DNA of 64,000 nucleotides from Methylobacter tundripaludum SV96 (GCF_000190755.2 NZ_JH109152.1:372001-436000), one strand, 5' to 3'; positions 45,358 through 54,335 are shown, counted from the stretch's first letter. Notes: generated from the letters alone by a model not told the origin. Program-made: numbers and translations.

Positions 45358-45888
45358 ATGGGAAGAAGCCGTTACACAATAACCGAACCCGATAGACCGC
45401 ACTTTATGACCTGTACGGTACTGGAATGGCTACCCGTTTTCACACGCCCTGAGACCGTACAAATCATACTCGATTGCCGGCGTTACCAACGAGAACACGA
45501 AGGTTTGCAGCTCTACGGTTATGTCATCTTAGAAAACCATTTACATTTTATTGCCCAAGCGAAAAACCTGAACAAATGCGTGAGCAGTTTCAAATCATAT
45601 ACTGCGCGGCAGATTATCGACCATTTACAATCACAGCACGCTGAGCGTTTATTGGCACATTTACGTTATTTTAAAACAGCGCATAAAACAGACCGGGAAA
45701 ATCAATTCTGGCAAGAAGGTGTTCATGCTGAACTAGTTTTTAGCGAAGCAATGATGCGGGAGAAATTAGACTATATCCACGCTAATCCTGTGAAGCGCGG
45801 TTATGTAAACTTGCCTGAACATTGGCGCTATTCGAGTGCCAGTAATTATGCGGGTTTGGAGGGATTGATCGATATAGACCCTTGGTGA
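45358..45888 (+). CDS. REP-associated tyrosine transposase (RAYT)
   Basis: 176 residues of the Y1/HUH family. MGRSRYTITEPDRPHFMTCT opens the domain. YVILENHLHFIAQA holds the HUH pair, and the candidate Tyr lies in the helical part (SFKSYTARQIIDH). LDYIHANPVKRGYV is the conserved C-terminal motif. REP palindromes of the same type flank it on both sides (45277-45330, 45914-45940), as expected for the enzyme that processes them. Full length, so probably active or recently so. Confidence 0.9.
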   Translation: MGRSRYTITEPDRPHFMTCTVLEWLPVFTRPETVQIILDCRRYQREHEGLQLYGYVILENHLHFIAQAKNLNKCVSSFKSYTARQIIDHLQSQHAERLLAHLRYFKTAHKTDRENQFWQEGVHAELVFSEAMMREKLDYIHANPVKRGYVNLPEHWRYSSASNYAGLEGLIDIDPW

Positions 45889-45913
45889 AGTCGACGCTGG
45901 AGCGTCTGAGACT

Positions 45914-45940
45914 GCATTCCCACGCTGGAGCGTGGGAATG
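45914..45940. repeat. REP downstream of RAYT
   Basis: TTCCCACGCTGGAGCGTGGG, the inverted-arm variant of the unit at 45277, with a smaller GACGCTGGAGCGTC hairpin just before it (45892-45906). Confidence 0.8.
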
Positions 45941-46019
45941 ATAAAGAGTATGCCGGTTAGCCACCAAGTCCAGCCGATTAGTGCTTTTAACTCGTGTTGA
46001 ACCACGCTTAACAAGCTGA

Positions 46020-46280
46020 TTATTGATAAATGTCTTTGCGGTGACCTATTTTAATAACCTGAATAATCAGGTACTGGTCGGCTATTGAATACACTACGCG
46101 GTAATCGTTTATTCGAATTCGATATGAGTATGCCGATCCGGTCAGCTTTTTACATCCATCCGGCCTTGGGTTTTCGGCTAGCGCCTTGATGCGTTCCGCC
46201 ACTTTCTCGGCTATCGGTCGCGGCAGTTGCGCCAATTCTTTTTTGGCAGTCTGTTTAAACTCAATCCGGTAACGGGTCAT
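46020..46280 (-). CDS. RelE-family toxin
   Basis: 86 residues. RYRIEFKQTAKKELAQLPRP, IKALAENPRPDGCKKLTGSA, YRIRINDYRVVYSIADQ and IIQVIKIGHRKDIYQ match RelE/ParE-type toxins of the mRNA-cutting kind, with the Arg-rich sheet and final His-Arg-Lys-x-x-Y. It overlaps the antitoxin gene by four bases. It would cleave mRNA on the ribosome when freed. Confidence 0.9.
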   Translation of the reverse strand: MTRYRIEFKQTAKKELAQLPRPIAEKVAERIKALAENPRPDGCKKLTGSAYSYRIRINDYRVVYSIADQYLIIQVIKIGHRKDIYQ

Positions 46281-46453
46281 AGATTAAGTTCTTTTAAAAC
46301 GTCCTCAAGCGGAATAGTATCTTCATCTTTACGTTCAGCAATGGTTGCCAGGTCTTCAAGGTCTTCCAACAGCTCCAGATAGTCTGCCATTGGCAAAATG
46401 ACTGACAACTTGTGGCCGTTTGAATCAGTTATGTATTGTGGTTGTGCGCTCAT
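46277..46453 (-). CDS. Antitoxin partner of the RelE toxin
   Basis: 58 residues from ATG 46453 (MSAQPQYITDSNGHKLSVIL). The short beta-strand start followed by LPMADYLELLEDLEDLATIA and an acidic C-terminus fits Phd/YefM-type antitoxins. A longer frame to 46579 runs into repeat DNA and is rejected. Located upstream of, and overlapping, the toxin gene, the usual order. Confidence 0.8.
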   Translation of the reverse strand: MSAQPQYITDSNGHKLSVILPMADYLELLEDLEDLATIAERKDEDTIPLEDVLKELNL

Positions 46454-46589
46454 TGTCTTGGCTCCTGTTTCCTGTCGCTTTGGATTATACCGCTTTGGGC
46501 ATAGATGGACATTAATCTTGTAGGCAGGAAAAAGCTGGTTCGAGCGTCGGCAAGAACTGACGTTTCCTGCAAACATCACCCGGACCTCC

Positions 46590-46730
46590 AGCCGGACGGG
46601 GCATGTTGCCGCGTCCGAAACGTTTTGCGGCGGTTAAATGTGATTGTTTAGCCAGACATTGCAGAACCTCAGGGAGGGGTTGATAGAGATAGACTCTTGG
46701 TGAAGGCAACGCTGGAGCGTGGGAACGATA
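46590..46730. repeat. REP cluster between the two toxin-antitoxin pairs
   Basis: GGACGGGGCATGTTGCCGCG with the tail GTCCGAAACGTTTTGC (same family as 34.5 kb), and AACGCTGGAGCGTGGGAACG near 46707. It fills the gap 46454-46736. Confidence 0.7.
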
Positions 46731-46736
46731 AGAACT

Positions 46737-47036
46737 CTATTTTTGGCTCAGTTTTTTTCTCGCCCATGCCGGATGTCTTCGGCAATCAAGAACGGCGTAA
46801 ACTCGTGCGGTTTGATTTTCAACCCGATAATAAACGGCAAACGGGAATCGTTTTGATAATAAGCGATGATATATCCCGAAACAGACCTGATGAACTCCGG
46901 CGTTAATCATCAATGAGTCAATGTCTGAAAAAAGCGTGTCTACAAAATAACTTCCCAAGCCTTCTGCCTGCTGCTCATAAAACCGGTAACCGTCGATTAA
47001 ATCCCGTTGCGCAGATCGCTGTATTTGGATTTTCAT
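46737..47036 (-). CDS. ParE/RelE-superfamily toxin
   Basis: 99 residues. MKIQIQRSAQRDLIDGYRFY opens the fold, LGSYFVDTLFSDIDSL is the helical pair, and KRFPFAVYYRVENQTARVYA with LDCRRHPAWARKKL closes it, typical of ParE-like proteins. Its start overlaps the end of the antitoxin gene by four bases. Whether it targets gyrase or mRNA cannot be told. Confidence 0.88.
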   Translation of the reverse strand: MKIQIQRSAQRDLIDGYRFYEQQAEGLGSYFVDTLFSDIDSLMINAGVHQVCFGIYHRLLSKRFPFAVYYRVENQTARVYAVLDCRRHPAWARKKLSQK

Positions 47037-47248
47037 GGAAGCTGGTTGCGAATGTCCTTTTTTGCATCATTCCAATCGATAAAGGTATCGGTTCCATCAT
47101 TAAGCATTTCTTCCCTTTGTTGTAATACCTCGGAATGCCAAGCCGGAGAGTTGATATTATCAGCATGAGTACATAAGCTGTCCCAAAGAGATTCCATAAC
47201 TTGGATTTTTTCTGTGACCGACAATTTTTCTATTTGAATGGCTGTCAT
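47033..47248 (-). CDS. Addiction-module antitoxin (TIGR02574-type)
   Basis: 71 residues. IEKLSVTEKIQVMESLWDSL is the hallmark of this antitoxin family, followed by SPAWHSEVLQQREEMLNDGT and a WNDAKKDI tail. Paired with the ParE-like toxin downstream by a 4-bp overlap. A long dispersed repeat begins 30 bp upstream of its start, so the promoter must lie in or next to that repeat. Confidence 0.85.
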   Translation of the reverse strand: MTAIQIEKLSVTEKIQVMESLWDSLCTHADNINSPAWHSEVLQQREEMLNDGTDTFIDWNDAKKDIRNQLP

Positions 47249-47280
47249 GATGATTTCCTAAGTAGAGATAGCGTGAAAGT

Positions 47281-47513
47281 GCCGCTATTTTTGCGAAAGC
47301 TTGTTTTGGGCATCCCAGCCCAAGCAAGCGGCAAAAATTACGCGGCAGCCAATGCCTCCGGCGGCCCCAGCCGTCCTGCTTCATTCGTTGGATACCCAGC
47401 AAGGGGTATCCAACATCATTCTCGCAATGACTCGACGCGATGTCGGAAAGCCTGCATTTTCACTACGCAAAAAGCGCTTCGTGAAAACACATGCGCTATC
47501 GCTTCTGCGGACT
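47281..47513 (+). repeat. Long dispersed repeat, copy 2 (copy 1 at 20683-20913)
   Basis: Shares long exact stretches with copy 1, among them GGATACCCAGCAAGGGGTAT and AATGACTCGACGCGATGTCG. The inner motif TTTGCGAAAGC / GCGGCAAAA can pair. Fills most of the gap 47249-47589. Confidence 0.75.
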
Positions 47514-47589
47514 AAAAATCTTCGCTACGCGGTGCTCCGCTTCCAAGATTTTCAGCGAAGGCAAGCTCAGATGATTGTACTACGATTTC

Positions 47590-47985
47590 CTACCCAGAGT
47601 ACCGTCTACAAAATACAATAATAGACCCGCTCCCTGTCTTTTCGGTTTCAAGGGAGAAATGTTGCCAAAGCCGACATTCACCACGTTTGTAGGGAGTTAA
47701 CGGCATTCCCGACAGCCGCAGTTCGTGCGTAAAGTTGGATTTAATCGCCCGCCAGCGTCCCGAGTAATCGGCATCGCCGTCAGGCAACGTCCATACAGCA
47801 TGCAAGTGATCCGGCAGAATAACAATGGCGTCGATGGTGAAAGGCCGTTCCGCCCGCACCTTGCGAAACGCGTGTCGCAGTAGCCCGACGTGTCGCACCA
47901 GCCCATCGGAACAACGATCCCGCAACAACGTCACCGTAAAGAAATACGTCCCTCCAGCAACCCGGTTCCGCCGATATAACACCAT
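47590..47985 (-). pseudogene. C-terminally truncated RAYT transposase
   Basis: 131 residues. MVLYRRNRVAGGTYFFTVTL and FTIDAIVILPDHLHAVWTLP (HUH motif) are normal for a second RAYT subtype. After ECRLWQHF the sequence leaves the family: the expected W-E-H-x-I-R and HYNPVKHG tail of about 45 residues is absent, and the last ~20 residues are unrelated. A probable inactive remnant, different in subtype from the intact RAYT 2 kb away. Confidence 0.75.
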
Positions 47986-48094
47986 GCCGCACCATCAACA
48001 AGTTTGAAAAATTGCGTAGCCCGTATGTAGCTTGCGGAATACGGGATGATCGTAGCTCCGAAGCCCCGGATTCCGCTACGCTTCATCCAGGCTA

Positions 48095-49935
48095 GTGTGT
48101 CATGAAGAAAGGCGCAAGCCTTTTATGCTGTATTAAAGATGAGAGTAGGCCTCTCGATTTCGGCGACCAGCCGCTGGAATCAAACCACCCTGTGCGGCAT
48201 AGGTTAAAAGCCTTTGTCGTGAGCGACAGGGAAAAAGGCGGTCATTGAGCCGTCAGGTGCGTATTGTGGAGATGAACGCAAGTGAACCCTTGATGAGGTG
48301 TCGAAATGAATACGATGTTGTCAAAACCTGATTCCTAGCCTTAATCAGGGATAAGTTCCGACGTCAACTGGATAACGGGCGGAACGGCGACCGGCATAGA
48401 GAGGGCATGAACACAATACAGGCTTTAATACGGAACATGAGAACCTGTCGTCCTGATGAGAAGGGAGAAGCACAAACGGTAACCCCGTGAGGCGAGAGTA
48501 CCGATGCAGGGCACAGGGACGGATGAGTCCGTAGTAGCGATGAAATTTCTGTAATGGAAAGGGAGCGAAGGGGCTCAATCATTCAGTTGGGTTGATTGAA
48601 ACAACCGGCAACGGGAGGAACTCAGTGAATCGGACAAAACCTTATGCTATACCTAAGCGATTGATTTATGAAGCGTACCAACGCGTCAAAGCCAATAAAG
48701 GCAGTAGCGGGGTAGATGGTCAAAGCCTACAAAGTTTTGATCAAGACCTTAGCCACAACTTGTATAAACTGTGGAACCGGCTGTCGTCGGGCAGCTATTT
48801 TCCACAAGCCGTGAAGCGGGTAGACATCCCGAAAGCAGACGGCGGGATACGGCCTCTAGGTATTCCAACGGTTGCGGACAGGATTGCGCAAATGGCAGTC
48901 AAAATGCAAATAGAAGCCGAACTGGAGCGGCATTTTCATCCGGACTCCTATGGCTACCGGCCGAGCAAATCGGCGCACCAAGCCATAGAGCAAGTCAAAG
49001 AGCGATGCTGGCACCGGGCGTGGGTATTGGACATGGACATCAAAGGATTCTTTGATGCCATCGACCACGACCTGCTGCTTAGAGCAGTAGACAAGCACAT
49101 CAAGGAAGATTGGCACCGGCTGTATATTAAACGATGGCTGGAGGCGCCGGTACAACACCCGGATGGACGTATAGAACAGAGAACCCAGGGAACGCCGCAA
49201 GGCGGCGTTATCAGCCCGCTGTTAGCGAACCTGTTTCTGCACTATGCGTTTGATCAATGGGTGGAAAGACACTGGGAAGGGATACAGTTTGCGCGCTACG
49301 CAGACGATATCATCTGCCATTGCCGGACTGAGCAAGAAGCAGAAACCCTTAAAACGGTTCTCACGGAAAGGTTTGAGCAATGTGGCTTGACGCTACATCC
49401 GGAGAAAACCAAGATTGTCTATTGTAAGAGCTGGAAGAACAAAGCGGACTACACGCAGATCAGCTTTGACTTTCTGGGATTTACGTTTCGTCCCCGATTG
49501 ACAAAATGCAGGGATGGCATCCTATTGGTCTGCTTTCTGCCTGCCATCAGCCAGAAAGCCGCCAAAAGGATACGTTCCGAGATTAACGCATGGCCCTGGC
49601 TAAAATGGACACAAGGCGAGATGAAAGACATCATCGCCTATAGCCAAAGCAAGTTGCGCGGTTGGATGATGTATTACGGAAAATATGGACGTGGCAAACT
49701 TAACCACGTTTTGTTTCATTTTGACAAGAAGCTGAGCCGCTGGGCAAAGCGAAAATACAAGAAGCTTAAAACTATTGCACAAGCGCTGAGGCGATTAAAC
49801 GCTTTTAAGTCAAGAAATCCAAGGGCGTTTGCCCATTGGTAGGCTTAAGGTTGAATGATAAGAGCCGGATGAAGCGAGAGTTTCACGTCCGGTTCTGTGA
49901 GAGCCTCAAGGGGCAGTTCCTTGGGGCTACTCGAC
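48095..49935 (+). mobile_element. Group II intron with reverse transcriptase
   Basis: About 1.84 kb. The 5' end is taken at GTGTG (48095). A ~500-nt structured leader precedes the RT frame, and the 3' end carries a recognisable domain V (GAGCCGGATGAAGCGAGAG, then CACGTCCGGTTCT, 49862-49896) and domain VI ending near CTACTCGAC (49935). The 5' flank is a REP-like repeat (48010-48094). The boundaries are approximate to a few bases. It lies on the plus strand between the truncated RAYT and a membrane protein gene. Confidence 0.85.
48625..49842 (+). CDS. ltrA: Group II intron reverse transcriptase/maturase
   Basis: 405 residues from GTG 48625, which has GGGAGG six bases upstream; the earlier TTG at 48592 lacks one. 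RT motifs are in order: ADGGIRPLGIPTVADRIAQM, HPDSYGYRPSKSAHQAIEQV, VLDMDIKGFFDAIDHDLLL, GTPQGGVISPLLANLFLHYA, the catalytic FARYADDIICHC, and TLHPEKTKIVYC. The maturase X domain follows (LRGWMMYYGKYGRGKLNHVL). No HNH endonuclease domain is seen at the C-terminus. It helps splicing and retrotransposition of its host intron. Confidence 0.93.
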   Translation: MNRTKPYAIPKRLIYEAYQRVKANKGSSGVDGQSLQSFDQDLSHNLYKLWNRLSSGSYFPQAVKRVDIPKADGGIRPLGIPTVADRIAQMAVKMQIEAELERHFHPDSYGYRPSKSAHQAIEQVKERCWHRAWVLDMDIKGFFDAIDHDLLLRAVDKHIKEDWHRLYIKRWLEAPVQHPDGRIEQRTQGTPQGGVISPLLANLFLHYAFDQWVERHWEGIQFARYADDIICHCRTEQEAETLKTVLTERFEQCGLTLHPEKTKIVYCKSWKNKADYTQISFDFLGFTFRPRLTKCRDGILLVCFLPAISQKAAKRIRSEINAWPWLKWTQGEMKDIIAYSQSKLRGWMMYYGKYGRGKLNHVLFHFDKKLSRWAKRKYKKLKTIAQALRRLNAFKSRNPRAFAHW

Positions 49936-50035
49936 CTCGCTTTGAAACACCAAAAAACCTATCAACCACAAATGGGATGACGATTTTCCACTTGTGATTG
50001 ATTTGGAGAGATGGTATCTACTCTCTTACCACGTT

Positions 50036-50638
50036 TTACCGTAGTGAAAACGTACCATGCCATATAAAAGCAATTGCGAAAATAGATAGAAAAAATATAA
50101 TTGGAGCAATCCAGTTTCTAGCTATACGAAAAGGAAGCTCGCCTTCTTTTACTCGTACCCATTCTTTTTTAATTAATGGCCTCGCATATTCAGTAGCAAT
50201 TTGAATTGCTTGCATAGTCTTTGCGCTATCTTCTTTTTCAACAAAAGCCTTATTTTGCTCATCAATAGCTCTCTTCATAAGACGCAAAAGTTCTTCATGC
50301 TCTGGCTCTTCGGGATTGAGTCGAAGTATTATGCGACTATAGACCTCAGCAACTTGATACCTTATATCGCTAATTTTTTGTTTGTCGATTTTAAAAGGTG
50401 ATTTTTCATGGTCTTCACCTAACTTGTGCTGCTCTTCAGTTGCTCTCGCAAATGCCCGACAGCAACCGAAAAAGACAGATAGGTCTTCACGAAGCGCATC
50501 AATCCATGCCTGTCTAAATTCAGATGTTTTTTGCTCTTTGTTGAGAGTTAAATTTACAAAGGACATTGCAGCTGCAATTAGCGAAGCTACTAATGTGGCT
50601 ATCGCTGTTATTGATTGAACTGGGAAGTCAGTAGTCAT
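50036..50638 (-). CDS. Hypothetical membrane protein with helices at both ends
   Basis: 200 residues. One hydrophobic helix near the N-terminus (SITAIATLVASLIAAAMSFV) and one at the end (WIAPIIFFLSIFAIAFIWHG) enclose a ~140-residue charged, helical cytoplasmic domain (QAWIDALREDLSVFFGCCRA, QKISDIRYQVAEVYSRIILR). The layout recalls SLATT-type predicted membrane effectors, but the core sequence does not let me assign it. It is much AT-richer than its neighbours, suggesting recent acquisition. Confidence 0.6.
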   Translation of the reverse strand: MTTDFPVQSITAIATLVASLIAAAMSFVNLTLNKEQKTSEFRQAWIDALREDLSVFFGCCRAFARATEEQHKLGEDHEKSPFKIDKQKISDIRYQVAEVYSRIILRLNPEEPEHEELLRLMKRAIDEQNKAFVEKEDSAKTMQAIQIATEYARPLIKKEWVRVKEGELPFRIARNWIAPIIFFLSIFAIAFIWHGTFSLR

Positions 50639-50732
50639 AAGATATTTCTCTTTAATTAAGGTTGGACAACATCTTTTCGTTGCCCAACATTTTGCGCGTA
50701 TTTATGTCGGGCTTTTTTATAGCGAGGATTCA

Positions 50733-53700
50733 TCACTCAAGCACCACATCCACCCGCCGGAATTGGTTGAGTCGTAGCGCTTCAGCGGTTTGACCCTCCA
50801 GGTGCTGACCTTCCACAGTCTGCATACTGCCGTCCCGCCCATGTAACTGATAGCGGCAGGGCCTAACGGCAGCATCGCCGAAGGTGTCTTGGCGTTCGGG
50901 GTTGATATAAACCAGCAAGGTTGCCCCCAACAAAGCGCAGGCCACACTATGCGCTGGCAATGTTTCTTCAAAATCGAACGGATTAACACATTGCTCATTC
51001 GTTGAGAAAAACGTCTTCGACAGGACGGGGGCGGGTCTGAACAGCAACCTGCCTTCCTCGAACACAAAGGGATTAGCCCCCAAGAAAAGATGAGTCCAAA
51101 GATGCAGGAATTCTACCGTGGAACCGGAAAGACGGGCTACGCAGCCCCGTCCGTGTTGTCGTGGATCGATGGCGAAACCGCTGCTGACCAGGAAGCTGGA
51201 GTTTTCGACCGGGTTGCGTCCGTATTCCATCGGATCGCGAAAAGCCACCAGCAGATGTTCAATTTGGTCATAAAACTCCTCGATTAACCCGGCCCGAACC
51301 ACTTCCAGCACGAATTTGTAATGCATGTGCAGGAAGATGGAACCGTTCTCCAGCCAGCCGTAGTTGAAAACCCCGATCCGTCCCAGTTCCAGCGCATTTT
51401 CCCCGAGTGGTTCATTGACGCGGTACATGCCCAGCTTTTGGTCGAACAGTTCGGAGTTGCGCGCCGCGTCGTATAAGCGCCGGACTTCTTCCGGTTCGGC
51501 GATGCGCAGGGCATGGACGAAGCCTTCCAGAAACAGCGGTATCGGTTTTTGCTTGAAGCGGGTCACAGTCGCCTTGCCGTCCGCGGTTTCCTGATACTGC
51601 TCGGCTTCATAGGAGAAATAGGTGACGATGCCTTCCGGCGTCCGCGCTTTGTTGATGGCCGCATCCAGATAGCTCGAAACCGTCGCCAGGAAGGTTTGCA
51701 CTGCGGCAACAGAGAGAACTTGTTCGGCACCATCAAAGCCCATGAACACCTTTTTCCGATAGGCTTCCTTTTGGGCTCCGCTTTCCTGCCAGAATAGCTC
51801 AGGCGTCAGGATGGGTCGGTTTAACAACACTTCCAATCCGGATATAAAATCCGCCAATTCGGCTGGCAGGGAAAACTCGCCATCGACATCGGCAAGTATT
51901 TTTAAGGTAAAGCCCACCAGGCGCTTGAGCTCAATGGTTTCATTGACCGAAGACCCGAAAATGCCGGGCAGCCCGTTCAAGGCGTCGCACCAGCCTGGGC
52001 GGTCGGCCTCCATTTCTATGCCGACGCCGAACGGGTCCAGCGTGGCCAGTTTGTTGGCGACCAGGGTCAGGATTTTCCCGAGTAGCGTGGTGTAAACAAT
52101 GTCGCCGTGGCCGCCTTGCGAGCGGACTTGGCGGCGGCGACGGGGACGGGAGTTGATCAGGGATTCTTTCTCAGGAGTGCCTTGCACCGCGCCGTATTGG
52201 CGGACGCCGTTGGCCGTGACCACGTATTTTTGAGCGCGCGGGACGACAAAATGGGTGGAATCGAAAAAAGTGTAGGTCTTTTCCTTGAACAAGCCGGGCA
52301 ATCGATCCGGGAAAATGGCCGCATAGCTAATCAGCAAGTCCAGCAAATAAGTCCAGTGATCCGACCAATAGCCTCGGTCGAATTCGGCATCTTCCACTTC
52401 CTGCGCTTGTGCCAGAATTTCCTTGATGATCGGTTCCGGGTTTTCCGCGCCTTGAAGCGCCTGCCATAGTTCCGCGTATTTAAACTCCCGGGACAGCAAT
52501 TGTTCGAGGCCCGCAAACCGGGCGAAATGATGCGCCAAGGTTTGGGGAGCGTCCACGACAAAACGCGAGTTCCGCAACGAACAGGGATTGTAGCCATCCG
52601 TCTGAATCAGGTTGAAGAAATAGCGGATGTTTTTGGCATCCAGCGCAGGATCGAAGAACACGTCCATCCGCCGGTTTTGCAGCACATCGCGGAAATCGCC
52701 ATTACCTTCGGAAAACGGCGTGTCCTGCAACAGAAAGTCGTTGTAATCCCTTTCCAGGTCGCCGTGCTTGCGACCGAACAAATACAATTGCGCGCCGCCC
52801 GGCACCTCCCTAGGAAATCCGCCGCGCAAACCGTTGTCGAGATAACATTGCCGGGCATGGGCATCGAATAGCGGCTTGGCCGTCGCGGTAAATATCCGTT
52901 GGGTGATGTCTTCTATTAAGCGGCGGTTCGTTTCCCGCTTGGCTTCGAAGTAACCTTCTTTATCGGCTTCCGCTATGAATTGTGCAAGCACAGATTGCGA
53001 TTCTGCATGGCCGTAAAATCCATAAAAGACTTGGCTTTGTCCCGGCTGGAGTTCGAAGGTCAACGTCTGGAAAGCCGATGGCGTTTGATTGCCCGCCACC
53101 TGATGATCGAAATCCAGACCATCATTGGCAAAAAATCGTTCCGGCCTGGAAAAATCCCCGGCCAAGCCGAAAATCCTCTCCGCGTCCACGACTACGCGGG
53201 TGCGTCCGCCATTCAAAAAACCGGCGAAGAAATTGCAGGCGATCACCGGCTCCACCTGTGGAGAATCGGTAGGCCATACTTTCAAGCGATAAAAAGGCAA
53301 ATTTTCCTCGACCCCCTCGACCCGCATGAAGGCTTCCGAGGTTCGGCTCATGAACTTCAGTATCCATTGGTTCATGCCAAAGGGCAGCACTTGCGGCAAA
53401 CCGTCGACGATCTCTATCTTTTTAGTTTGCTTGGATGTATTGGTGATTGTGACACGCCGCAGTAAACCGGCCACGGGCGCCTCGGGCAAGGTGAACATAT
53501 CGGCCCGAATGCTAAATCCCAACTGCGGATTGATCTCTTCCACACCGACCTCATGAGGCGTGACGTAAAGGCGTTGCTTGATCTCCGGCCCCGCCCCGCG
53601 CTGGAAAGGTTCATGGGCCAGGATTTGCTCGCCATCGGTAATCTTCAGGAAAGTCCTGAAACCTCGGGATGGCGTGAGTTGATAAGCCTTATCGGCAGGG

Positions 53701-53999
53701 AAAAACTCCAAAAAGGCCCCGTCTTTGTTGCGCACGCCAAAACTGGCAATGGCCTGGCCTCGGTTGACATAAAAAGCCCACGCCGGGCGACCCAGGGCGC
53801 CGGCGATGCCGGGCAAAAAACTGGCGAAAGGGGCAAGGTCGTTGTACTGGTCAATGACGAAGCAGTTATCGTTGTCTAAGGCATAGTAGGTCTGGTTCAC
53901 GGGGTTGCACCATTTGAGTTGAGTATTGAATCGGCGGTTTTGGGCGTAGGGCAATATCTTAGCGTCTATAATATTTAATTGATGTTGTGCGCTGCCCAT
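50733..53999 (-). CDS. Large cellobiose phosphorylase-like (GH94-like) protein
   Basis: 1088 residues. The N-terminal beta-sandwich (CNPVNQTYYALDNDNCFVID, FGVRNKDGAFLEFFP) and QILAHEPFQRGAGPEIKQRL are followed by an (alpha/alpha)6-barrel half with LYLFGRKHGDLERDYNDFLL, FSEGNGDFRDVLQNRRMD and LENGSIFLHMHYKFVLEVVR. This is the overall build of inverting sugar phosphorylases and relatives (GH94 clan), although it is longer than the ~800 residues of cellobiose phosphorylase and the classic GDWNDG motif is replaced. No signal peptide. It probably handles an internal oligo- or polysaccharide; substrate unknown. Confidence 0.7.
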   Translation of the reverse strand: MGSAQHQLNIIDAKILPYAQNRRFNTQLKWCNPVNQTYYALDNDNCFVIDQYNDLAPFASFLPGIAGALGRPAWAFYVNRGQAIASFGVRNKDGAFLEFFPADKAYQLTPSRGFRTFLKITDGEQILAHEPFQRGAGPEIKQRLYVTPHEVGVEEINPQLGFSIRADMFTLPEAPVAGLLRRVTITNTSKQTKKIEIVDGLPQVLPFGMNQWILKFMSRTSEAFMRVEGVEENLPFYRLKVWPTDSPQVEPVIACNFFAGFLNGGRTRVVVDAERIFGLAGDFSRPERFFANDGLDFDHQVAGNQTPSAFQTLTFELQPGQSQVFYGFYGHAESQSVLAQFIAEADKEGYFEAKRETNRRLIEDITQRIFTATAKPLFDAHARQCYLDNGLRGGFPREVPGGAQLYLFGRKHGDLERDYNDFLLQDTPFSEGNGDFRDVLQNRRMDVFFDPALDAKNIRYFFNLIQTDGYNPCSLRNSRFVVDAPQTLAHHFARFAGLEQLLSREFKYAELWQALQGAENPEPIIKEILAQAQEVEDAEFDRGYWSDHWTYLLDLLISYAAIFPDRLPGLFKEKTYTFFDSTHFVVPRAQKYVVTANGVRQYGAVQGTPEKESLINSRPRRRRQVRSQGGHGDIVYTTLLGKILTLVANKLATLDPFGVGIEMEADRPGWCDALNGLPGIFGSSVNETIELKRLVGFTLKILADVDGEFSLPAELADFISGLEVLLNRPILTPELFWQESGAQKEAYRKKVFMGFDGAEQVLSVAAVQTFLATVSSYLDAAINKARTPEGIVTYFSYEAEQYQETADGKATVTRFKQKPIPLFLEGFVHALRIAEPEEVRRLYDAARNSELFDQKLGMYRVNEPLGENALELGRIGVFNYGWLENGSIFLHMHYKFVLEVVRAGLIEEFYDQIEHLLVAFRDPMEYGRNPVENSSFLVSSGFAIDPRQHGRGCVARLSGSTVEFLHLWTHLFLGANPFVFEEGRLLFRPAPVLSKTFFSTNEQCVNPFDFEETLPAHSVACALLGATLLVYINPERQDTFGDAAVRPCRYQLHGRDGSMQTVEGQHLEGQTAEALRLNQFRRVDVVLE

Positions 54000-54167
54000 T
54001 ACAGCCGCGAAAACGATAGATCACAGATCATTGTCTTGTTCCGGTAGAGGCATATTCGCTGTGCCGTGCGTGCCTCGGTTTCTAAGGCGCGCGGCACGCC
54101 CTACACACTGTTAAGGCCATTCAGCAGGTATTTCAGATTGTCAGTAAAATCAGCCAATCGACTATGC

Positions 54168-54335
54168 CTGCCCGATTTGCATATTGCAATGAACATGTCG
54201 GACCGACAAGTGCCGGTCGAGCACGGCGACACTTTGTTGAATTTATAGTGCCTCCGCAAGACCCAAACACTGTACGCGTAAACTGTTATCCGGTAAATAC
54301 CGGACTGTAGCGGTTTTTGACAATGCGAATTGCCG
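54168..54335 (+). pseudogene. Decayed 3' fragment of a second glgX
   Basis: In the first frame it reads PDLHIAMNMSDRQVPVEHGD then a stop; compare PDLHVAMNMSDQYVRIELPV in the intact glgX. Further on, TGCCTCCGCAAGACC and a later GGTAAATACCGGACTGTAGC also parallel the glgX end, with deletions. The rest of 54000-54565 shows no gene. Confidence 0.75.

Noticed and set aside
50660-50700. GTTGGAC/GCCCAAC pair near the two-helix membrane gene as a cassette boundary
   Set aside because: The order of the boxes is reversed relative to an attC on either strand; it is more simply a small hairpin.
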